A program made the translations under genes and the position numbers. The notes beneath the pieces are model-generated. The model was not told the DNA's origin and did not search any database. It saw nothing but the letters and a program-made list of their open reading frames with translations. Positions 1 to 6,202 of a DNA stretch of 13,817 nt are shown here, in pieces; within the stretch, counting starts at the first letter, position 1, and each line of letters opens with the position of its first letter. Source of the stretch: Marine Group II euryarchaeote MED-G33 (GTDB taxonomy: Archaea; Thermoplasmatota; Poseidoniia; Poseidoniales; Thalassarchaeaceae); NCBI GenBank assembly GCA_949538655.1, contig CATISE010000064.1, forward strand, positions 1 through 13,817, written 5' to 3'.

Positions 1-2
1 CG

Positions 3-3000
3 ATGATGAACTGGACGGCCACATCAAGCACATACACTCACAATTACTCGTTGAATACACAGAATGTTGAAGGGCAATATGCAGTCCTCAGTGTACTCTA
101 TCAAAATGGTGCATTTTCAACACTAGACGTTGATTTCATCTACCACGAAATGTTGGTGGCTGAATCTACAGGATCGAATAGTGGTTGGATGAATGCGCAA
201 AACCTCACTGTAGGTCAATCGTATTCTGTACAATGGTGGGCATACGACAATGTGACCAATACTACCCTGGGTACAAACACGGTCAACTTCTCAGCGACCA
301 CCACATCTTGGAGCCAAAATGTTTCATGGACTTATCCAACAACTGCAAATCAACACAACTTTGAGGCGATTCTGCAAACACCGTCCTCAACCTCTTTGAT
401 CGGAGCGCATTACGACGAATTCTTCCCAAGCCCACCATCAATCTCGATTGTATCATACACGAATGACATCAACGTGAGCATGAATTCAGCCACCATTGAG
501 GGATTGGATTTGGCACCGGGAGACTCCTACATGTGGAAGGTTTCACTTCTGAATCATTCCTACATTGAAATCGCTTCATCCAACTACACCAATGTTTCAG
601 CTACAGGAACGACCATGAGTTTTGGTTCATGGTCATACACAACACCGACATCGAGTGGGCAATACTGTCTATTCGCTCAGTTCTGGACCACCAATGGAAC
701 CAATCTAACAAATGATGTCGCCTGCTTCAACTACGTCTACGATAGTGATAGTGATGGTGTGTGGGACGAGTTTGATCTTTGTCCAAATACACCGATTGGC
801 TCTACGGTCGATTGGAATGGTTGTGCAGCAAGCCAGCGCGATACCGATGGTGATGGGTATACCGATGATGTTGATGATTTCATCAATGATCCAACACAAT
901 GGAATGATTTCGATGGTGATGGCTATGGCGACAACGCCAGTGGCAACAATAGCGATGCATTCCCACAGGACGCCACACAATGGTCGGACAGCGACGGTGA
1001 TGGCTGTGGCGACAATGCAAATGGTACCAATGGTGACCAATTCCCCAATGATGCTACACAATGCTCTGACCTAGACGGTGATGGATATGGTGACAATCCA
1101 AACGGCACCAATCCTGATGCATTCCCCAATGATGCGACACAGTGGTCTGACAACGATGGCGATGGTTACGGTGACAACCCGAATGGAAACTACGCTGATG
1201 ATTTCCCACAGGATCCCACACAATGGTCCGATTCAGATGGTGATGGATATGGTGACAACCCGAATGGGAACAACCCCGATCTTTGGCCAACAGACCCCAC
1301 GCAGTGGGCTGACAGTGATGGTGATGGATACGGTGACAACCCAAGCGGAACATCTGGGGATCAATTCCCCAATGATGCATCACAGTGGTCAGACAACGAT
1401 GGTGACGGGTGGGGGGACAACCCTGCTGGTAACATGCCGGACCACTTCCCTCAGGATGGAACTCAATGGGCCGATTCAGATGGTGATGGTTGCGGAGACA
1501 ACCCCGATGGAAATAATGCAGACGTTTGGCCAAATGACCCCAGTCAATGCTTGGATTCAGATGGTGACGGCTATGGTGACAATGCCTCCGGAACGAATCC
1601 CGACGCATTCCCAAACGATGGGACACAATGGACAGATAGTGATGGTGATGGTTGGGGTGACAACCCCAGTGGCAACAATGCTGATGCTTTCCCCAATGAA
1701 TACACACAGCAGCAAGATGCTGATGGTGATGGTTACGGTGACAACCCCAACGGTGTGAACCCTGATCAGTGCCCCAACAGCCCGCCTGGAGCTATCGTTG
1801 ACAGCAATGGCTGTGCATCTTCTGAACTAGATGACGATAATGATGGCGTCTTCAACGATCTCGATACCTGTCCAAATACCCCTGGTGGCGAAGTGGCCGA
1901 CGCAATCGGTTGCAGTGACTCTCAGAAAGATGGTGACATGGATGGAATCTCCGATGCATTCGATACTTGTCCAGGTTCACCACAAGGCGAAGCGGTCGAT
2001 GGATACGGTTGTGCTGCAAGCCAGCGTGATACAGACAATGATGGAATCAAAGACAACATCGACCAATGTCCTGTCACACCACCGGGTGCCACTGTAAACG
2101 GCTATGGATGTGCAGATTCAGAATGGGATACTGACGAGGATGGAATCTTTGATGCAGACGATCTCTGCCCATACACATCTACTGAGGATGTGGCTGACAA
2201 TTCTGGCTGCGGCGCAGAACAACGCGATACCGACAACGACGGAATTGTCGATGCAGATGATCTCTGTCCAATGACTCAACCGGGTTTCAATGCGGATGCA
2301 AATGGTTGCGATGCAACACAGCGAGATGGTGATGGAGACGGTGTGAATGATGCAATGGATACCAATTGCCCAAACACCCCTGCCAATCAAACGGTCGACA
2401 ACTTCGGCTGCGCACAGTCTGAATTGGATGATGACAACGATGGCGTCACCAATGACCTAGATCAGTGTGTGAACACAATGACAACATGGAATGCACGCCC
2501 GGATGGTTGCTCACCTGAACAGACTGACACCGATGCTGACACCGTGGTCGATGCAACCGACAATTGTGCGAATACACCGGCTGGTGAGATTGCAAACAGT
2601 GCAGGATGCAGTCTCAGTCAAATCGACAGCGACAATGATGGTCGAAATGATGCTGAAGATGCATTCCCCAACGATGCCACAGAATGGGATGATACCGATG
2701 GTGATGGTGTCGGAGACAATGCCGATTACTATCCTACAGATCGGAGCCGTTCAGTGGATGAGGGTGGTGTATCTCTACCATTCTGGATTGCACTCGTCAT
2801 CGTTGTCTTCGTTGGAATCGGTGCCACGGCAGTGTTCCTCATACGTCGATCTGGAAATGAAGATGTGCAAGGTGCATTTGAGGACAATTTCATCGAACCG
2901 CAACCTGCACAGGACATCTACGAAATGGCCAGTGTAGACTCTACACCCACCGCGGTATCCACAGGACCCACAGCGCCCCCACATGCGACCATAAATGAGC

Positions 3001-3110
3001 ACGGACAAACATCATGGGTTGATGAAACTGGAATCTCTTGGTGTCAAGATCCTGATGGAAGCCTCAGGCGATATGATACTGAAAGTGGAGCATGGGTCTC
3101 CCATCAGTGA
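3..3110 (+). CDS. Giant TSP3-repeat cell-surface protein, 3' part (5' end outside the window)
   Basis: About 1035 residues are visible and no stop precedes them. There is no signal peptide at the first Met, and the first ~45 residues look like the second half of a beta-sandwich module that then occurs twice in full (residues ~65-140 and ~160-245), so the gene very probably starts upstream. Residues 1-245 carry 13 N-x-S/T sequons. A TSP3 unit (DSDGVWDEFDLCPNTP, then NGC) follows at ~247-285, then a ten-unit 27-residue acidic array (~300-570), then about nine more TSP3 units (DxDxDGxxDxxDxCPxTP...GC). A transmembrane helix at ~925-948 (LPFWIALVIVVFVGIGATAV) is followed by RR and an ~85-residue tail ending in a W/PDGS/YD/W motif. 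The expected topology is outside-in, with a calcium-rigidified stalk and a cytoplasmic tail. Adhesion or ligand binding is inference; no enzymatic domain is visible. The next gene starts 48 bases downstream on the same strand. Confidence 0.9.
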   Translation: MMNWTATSSTYTHNYSLNTQNVEGQYAVLSVLYQNGAFSTLDVDFIYHEMLVAESTGSNSGWMNAQNLTVGQSYSVQWWAYDNVTNTTLGTNTVNFSATTTSWSQNVSWTYPTTANQHNFEAILQTPSSTSLIGAHYDEFFPSPPSISIVSYTNDINVSMNSATIEGLDLAPGDSYMWKVSLLNHSYIEIASSNYTNVSATGTTMSFGSWSYTTPTSSGQYCLFAQFWTTNGTNLTNDVACFNYVYDSDSDGVWDEFDLCPNTPIGSTVDWNGCAASQRDTDGDGYTDDVDDFINDPTQWNDFDGDGYGDNASGNNSDAFPQDATQWSDSDGDGCGDNANGTNGDQFPNDATQCSDLDGDGYGDNPNGTNPDAFPNDATQWSDNDGDGYGDNPNGNYADDFPQDPTQWSDSDGDGYGDNPNGNNPDLWPTDPTQWADSDGDGYGDNPSGTSGDQFPNDASQWSDNDGDGWGDNPAGNMPDHFPQDGTQWADSDGDGCGDNPDGNNADVWPNDPSQCLDSDGDGYGDNASGTNPDAFPNDGTQWTDSDGDGWGDNPSGNNADAFPNEYTQQQDADGDGYGDNPNGVNPDQCPNSPPGAIVDSNGCASSELDDDNDGVFNDLDTCPNTPGGEVADAIGCSDSQKDGDMDGISDAFDTCPGSPQGEAVDGYGCAASQRDTDNDGIKDNIDQCPVTPPGATVNGYGCADSEWDTDEDGIFDADDLCPYTSTEDVADNSGCGAEQRDTDNDGIVDADDLCPMTQPGFNADANGCDATQRDGDGDGVNDAMDTNCPNTPANQTVDNFGCAQSELDDDNDGVTNDLDQCVNTMTTWNARPDGCSPEQTDTDADTVVDATDNCANTPAGEIANSAGCSLSQIDSDNDGRNDAEDAFPNDATEWDDTDGDGVGDNADYYPTDRSRSVDEGGVSLPFWIALVIVVFVGIGATAVFLIRRSGNEDVQGAFEDNFIEPQPAQDIYEMASVDSTPTAVSTGPTAPPHATINEHGQTSWVDETGISWCQDPDGSLRRYDTESGAWVSHQ
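900..1709 (+). repeat. Ten tandem 81-bp (27-residue) coding repeats
   Basis: Ten units of exactly 27 codons follow each other without indels, and a partial eleventh runs from 1710 to about 1790. Each unit reads W-x-D-x-DGDGYGDN, a short Gly/Asn segment (xxGxxx), then DxFPxDxTQ. Codons differ between units (GAT/GAC, GGT/GGC/GGA) while the protein pattern is kept, which points to old duplications held by protein-level selection rather than a recent expansion. The DxDGDGxGDN core is a calcium-binding loop of TSP3 type. A related unit reappears next to the membrane (DAFPNDATEW...DGDGVGDN, ~2660-2720). Units 2 and 8 have Cys in place of Tyr/Trp at position 9, and the units after them begin with Cys in place of Trp. 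Confidence 0.93.
1827..2655 (+). repeat. TSP3-type calcium-binding repeats, about nine units
   Basis: Repeats of roughly 33-37 residues follow the pattern DxDNDGxxDxxDxCPxTPxG...VDxxGCxxSQxDTD. Each holds an Asp/Asn-rich calcium loop and two Cys (DxCP and GC) that could form a disulfide. This is the form seen in TSP3 regions of bacterial OmpA-like proteins and in archaeal surface proteins. Unit 8 is degenerate (DADTVVDATDNC lacks the loop Gly). The last unit turns into the 27-residue type just before the membrane helix. Outer boundaries are approximate. Confidence 0.85.
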
Positions 3111-3131
3111 ATCAAATACTGATTGGCACGC

Positions 3132-3143
3132 GACCTCTAGGTC
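3132..3143. promoter_or_regulatory. Small inverted repeat upstream of the hypothetical-purE-guaAB operon
   Basis: The arms GACCT and AGGTC are separated by CT. The element lies 15 bases upstream of the ATG at 3159. A weak AT-rich stretch (AAATACT, 3114-3120) lies about 12 bases further up and could be a TATA element, with initiation near 3142-3145. Five-base arms arise by chance fairly often, so this is only a candidate operator. Confidence 0.25.
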
Positions 3144-3158
3144 TTGCGATTCCTCGAA

Positions 3159-3800
3159 ATGGATCCGGGTGGACACCTTCGCCTTTGGTTGATGCGACAT
3201 TTAGGGGAAAACCTCGCTGATGTTCGATGGATTGCGCGTTCAACACTCTGGGGATTATTGCCAGAGCCTGGTGAATTTGTGAAACTGGATGTCGAAATAA
3301 GGTTGCGATTGTTGCGATTAATCGGAAAACTTTGTGATTTACGAAAAGGGAAAAATGTACCACTTTCAGTTCGAGGTTTTGCAGAATCATCACTCATTGG
3401 TGCAACTGAACGCGCCCTGCAAATCATCGACTACTGGGTGGCAGGAGTCGCATTGCCCTCTTGGCTTGAGGCGCGCTGCTTCCAAAGTCAACGTCACCTC
3501 GCTCGTCGAATCTCAACAGCCCTACTACCAGCGCGTGAAGCCATCGATGGCTTGTGGCTTCTAGACCTCCCATCACCCTTCTTGCCATTCGCCGTAGCTC
3601 AACATCGACAAATGTTCGGGGCGAGGAACTGGTTAGTGCATTCAGGGGGCGACAGGCTTTGCCCAGGGATTTGGACATGGACAATCGATACATCTGGAGG
3701 AGGAGAGGTACTGCGGCGAAGCCGGGCCATTTTCACACCATTCACACGCGCCTGCGCACACCGTGATGCATTTGAACCGACTACGGATGGCATAGCATGA
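3159..3800 (+). CDS. Hypothetical protein, first gene of the purE-guaAB operon
   Basis: I do not recognise this 213-residue protein. It begins MDPGGHLRLWLMRHLGE, is rich in Arg, Leu and Trp, and appears to be a soluble, mostly helical basic protein. No long hydrophobic helix, nucleotide loop or Cys/His metal cluster is evident. Its stop overlaps the purE ATG by four bases (ATGA at 3797-3800), which argues for co-transcription and translational coupling, so a role linked to purine metabolism or its control is a reasonable guess. It does not resemble PurK: there is no ATP-grasp pattern. The start is uncertain. An in-frame TTG at 3144 would add five residues, and an ATG at 3192 would remove eleven. 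No clear ribosome binding site precedes any of the three. Confidence 0.75.
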   Translation: MDPGGHLRLWLMRHLGENLADVRWIARSTLWGLLPEPGEFVKLDVEIRLRLLRLIGKLCDLRKGKNVPLSVRGFAESSLIGATERALQIIDYWVAGVALPSWLEARCFQSQRHLARRISTALLPAREAIDGLWLLDLPSPFLPFAVAQHRQMFGARNWLVHSGGDRLCPGIWTWTIDTSGGGEVLRRSRAIFTPFTRACAHRDAFEPTTDGIA

Positions 3801-4282
3801 TGGACGTCTGTATTATTCTCGGATCACGCTCGGATTTGCCTGTAGCAAAAAAAGCCACAAAGGTTCTCGATGACTTCGGTGTCGAATACGAATTGCGAGT
3901 TGCCAGCGCTCATCGCGCACCCAAATACTTGGAAGGAATCATCGATGCAGCCCTTGATGCAGATTGTCAGGTATTCATCGGCATGGCCGGTGTGGCAGCA
4001 GCTTTGCCGGGTGTAATCGCATCAATGACCATGAAACCGGTAATCGGAGTCCCAGTTGGAGGTAAAGTACCACTCGATTCTCTACTTTCAATCGTGCAAA
4101 TGCCACCTGGAATGCCGGTAGCAACCGTCGGCGTTGATCGTGGAGACAATGCCGCTGTACTCGCCGTCCAAATTCTAGCCTGTGGAAATTCAGACCTTGC
4201 CACAGCCTTTGCCACCTACCGTGAAAATATGACAAACAAGGTCATTGCCGACGACGAATTGACGCAGTCGGAAGGTGCCTGA
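3797..4282 (+). CDS. purE: PurE, 5-(carboxyamino)imidazole ribonucleotide mutase / AIR carboxylase
   Basis: The protein is 161 residues, the usual size for stand-alone PurE. It makes CAIR (4-carboxy-AIR) in de novo purine synthesis in the cytoplasm. Motifs in order: phosphate/substrate loop GSRSDLP (9-15), SAHRAP with the catalytic His39 (37-42), AGVAAALPG (64-72), PVIGVPV, SIVQMPPGMPVATV, then NAAVLAVQIL near the end. Oddly, position 69 is Ala where class I enzymes of the E. coli type have His (AAHLPG). Class II enzymes have small residues in the matching GRSN segment, though the rest of this protein is class I-like. It overlaps the upstream gene by four bases, and guaAB starts one base after its stop. 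GGATGG at 3785-3790 is a weak ribosome binding site. ATG ATG at 3797/3800 gives two possible starts. Confidence 0.96.
   Translation: MMDVCIILGSRSDLPVAKKATKVLDDFGVEYELRVASAHRAPKYLEGIIDAALDADCQVFIGMAGVAAALPGVIASMTMKPVIGVPVGGKVPLDSLLSIVQMPPGMPVATVGVDRGDNAAVLAVQILACGNSDLATAFATYRENMTNKVIADDELTQSEGA
4273..4277 (+). promoter_or_regulatory. Ribosome binding site that sets the guaAB start
   Basis: AGGTG, in the context GGAAGGTG, lies six bases before the ATG at 4284, inside the last codons of purE. This favours ATG 4284 over the in-frame GTG at 4275, which falls within the binding site itself. Confidence 0.6.
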
Positions 4283-4283
4283 G

Positions 4284-5228
4284 ATGGACCCCCAGATGCT
4301 CATCGATGAAGGGGTCGCTATTCTAAAAGAGAAAATCGACGATGTTGCAATCATCGCCTGCAGTGGTGGAATCGATTCAACAGTTGCCGCCGTAATGGCC
4401 AACGGTGCGGTTGGTAACATGTTACACTGTGTCTACGTAGATACAGGGTTCATGCGAAAAGGAGAGACCGAGGAAGTTCGTGAAATGTTGACTGATCTGG
4501 GACTCAATCTGAAGGTTGTCGATGCAAGTGAACGTTTCTTCAAACACCTCGAAGGGGTGACTGAACCTGAAGAAAAACGCAAGGTCATCGGTGAACAATT
4601 CATTCGTGTCTTCGAAGAAGAACAACTATCCTGTGGAGCCAAGTATCTAGTTCAAGGTACAATCGCTCCCGATTGGATTGAATCTGGTGGTGGTGAGCGA
4701 GATGTCATCAAGAGTCATCACAACGTCGGAGGTTTGCCCGATGATGTAGATTTGACAATTGTTGAACCCCTTCGCGAATTTTACAAAGATGAAGTCCGAA
4801 ACATGGCTGAATTGTTGAATATTCCGAGTAGCAACAGGCAACCATTCCCAGGCCCTGGATTGGCCGTCCGCGTTTTGGGAGATCTCACACGGGAACGAAC
4901 AGAGGCTTGCAGAGAGGCATGCGCCATTGTGGAAGAAGAGTTTGAGATGGCTGCTGAAGCTGGTGAAATGGAACTCCCGTGGCAGTATTTTGCAGCATTG
5001 CTCCCAGTGAGTAGTGTCGGTGTTCACGGGGATGCACGCGTATACGGTGAAACCATCGTTGTGAGAGCGGTTCGCAGCATTGATGGAATGTCTGCACGCT
5101 ACTCTGAAATCCCACACAGTATTCTCCAGAAAATCAGTACGCGAATCACGAACACTCTGAAAGGCCATGTCAATCGTGTGGTTTACGATATCACTCACAA
5201 ACCACCCGGGACAATCGAGTGGGAATAA
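4284..5228 (+). CDS. guaAB: GMP synthase subunit B (ATP-pyrophosphatase/synthetase subunit)
   Basis: This subunit uses ATP and ammonia to amidate XMP to GMP. It is 314 residues and lacks the glutamine amidotransferase domain, as in archaea where GMP synthase is split; subunit A (guaAA) is not in the window. The PP-loop SGGIDST is at residues 27-33. The family core follows: YVDTGFMRKGE, KYLVQGTIAPDWIES, KSHHNVGGLP, and NRQPFPGPGLAVRVLGD at the start of the C-terminal dimerisation domain. GVHGDARVYGE and SIDGMSARY come next, and the C-terminus ITHKPPGTIEWE is intact. It is the third gene of the operon, one base after purE. Its TAA stop directly abuts the stop of the convergent membrane-protein gene. 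Confidence 0.97.
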   Translation: MDPQMLIDEGVAILKEKIDDVAIIACSGGIDSTVAAVMANGAVGNMLHCVYVDTGFMRKGETEEVREMLTDLGLNLKVVDASERFFKHLEGVTEPEEKRKVIGEQFIRVFEEEQLSCGAKYLVQGTIAPDWIESGGGERDVIKSHHNVGGLPDDVDLTIVEPLREFYKDEVRNMAELLNIPSSNRQPFPGPGLAVRVLGDLTRERTEACREACAIVEEEFEMAAEAGEMELPWQYFAALLPVSSVGVHGDARVYGETIVVRAVRSIDGMSARYSEIPHSILQKISTRITNTLKGHVNRVVYDITHKPPGTIEWE

Positions 5229-6185
5229 TCACTCTTCTTGGTCCGATATCGGGATTAAATTTGAGGGCCATTCTGCGACAACAGGGGATACTGGTGGAGC
5301 ACCCATTTTCTCCCGAACGGCCAAAACGCTAGGTATATCGGCAAAAATAGGACCCAAGCGAGAGAACAACATGTTCTCTCGAATCGATGGTCCTACAAAC
5401 GGATCTAAGATTACACCACTGGGGTGAACCAAATGTACTGCAATGAAATCTTGATTCCCTTCCCGTAGACCAAACAAGACCAATTCCATACGTGTATCAC
5501 TAATTTCGCCTGACTCGATTTGTCGACGGGCAAGCGGGCGACGTGCCCAGCGTTTTGATTCTGAGACCCATTTATCATCGATTGTTGAAAGACCAATGTT
5601 GACGTGTGCAATCGGAAGAAGCCAGCGGCCCGCTGGCCAACCAAAGAGAGTTGCAATTCTAACCAAATGGGATAACCACAATGGAATTGAAATCACTACA
5701 GCCAATACCGCAAGGTTACCGACGGGTTGGTTCAGCATAATCCATACCAGAACAACGAGTAAAATGGATTCAATTCGGAAAAGATTCCACGCCAGCATCT
5801 TCACAGGAGATCCTTCAATCTGATTCAGTGAATGGTTCACAGCAGCCAACCAAAGCAGAATAAAAGCGCCCAAGAAAAGGCCCACAGATAAACGTAAATC
5901 CATCCCGATTCCATTCCCAATCGCATTGAGAAACATTGGGATCAATCCGGCTGCGAGGAAAAATATCGACCAAGCCGAGGGATACAAAAACCCAGTTAAA
6001 CCTGCCTTCAAGCGCTGTCGGCGCCAACCATCCCATGATTCGGGTGCTTCTACTTCGTGAGGGAGGCGCGGGGGTAAACCACCAGAGCCAAACCAACTGG
6101 CTTGGCCAAGAAGGAATCCCTTGTCCTCCCCCGCCATGTTGATGCGGTATCGCCCATATGGCATCAATTCAACGCTATGATACAC
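5229..6185 (-). CDS. Four-helix membrane protein of unknown function, downstream of gcvPB
   Basis: The protein is 318 residues. A soluble N-terminus (~1-60, with WFGSGGLPPRLPHE) is followed by four probable membrane helices at about 64-85, 98-118, 137-153 and 156-180. A basic stretch KRWARRPLARR (211-221) and a ~100-residue soluble C-terminal domain (MELVLFGLREGNQDFIAVHL, HPSGVILDPFVGPS) follow. I do not recognise the family. It is 17 bases after the gcvPB stop on the same strand, so it is probably the third gene of the gcvPA-gcvPB unit; neighbourhood alone does not show a role in glycine metabolism. The GTG at 6185 is preceded by AGGT about 11 bases up. In-frame ATGs at 6164 and 6137 are alternatives. 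Its TGA touches the guaAB TAA with no base between. Confidence 0.82.
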   Translation of the reverse strand: MYHSVELMPYGRYRINMAGEDKGFLLGQASWFGSGGLPPRLPHEVEAPESWDGWRRQRLKAGLTGFLYPSAWSIFFLAAGLIPMFLNAIGNGIGMDLRLSVGLFLGAFILLWLAAVNHSLNQIEGSPVKMLAWNLFRIESILLVVLVWIMLNQPVGNLAVLAVVISIPLWLSHLVRIATLFGWPAGRWLLPIAHVNIGLSTIDDKWVSESKRWARRPLARRQIESGEISDTRMELVLFGLREGNQDFIAVHLVHPSGVILDPFVGPSIRENMLFSRLGPIFADIPSVLAVREKMGAPPVSPVVAEWPSNLIPISDQEE

Positions 6186-6202
6186 CTGAAGAATACCTGT
6201 GC

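Noticed and set aside
1054..1707. Long His/Cys-rich open frame on the minus strand (217 codons)
   Set aside because: It is the antisense shadow of the 81-base repeats, and its His pattern simply mirrors the GAT-GGT-GAT codons. The plus-strand reading has calcium-loop motifs, sequence continuity and a membrane anchor.
900..1790. Regular 81-base periodicity as a CRISPR array or noncoding satellite
   Set aside because: The period is exactly 27 codons, the frame is open throughout, variation is mainly synonymous or at the variable residues, and there are no unique spacers between identical repeats.
4647..5198. Minus-strand open frame of 183 codons opposite guaAB
   Set aside because: It is fully within the conserved guaAB coding region and has no independent evidence of being a gene.
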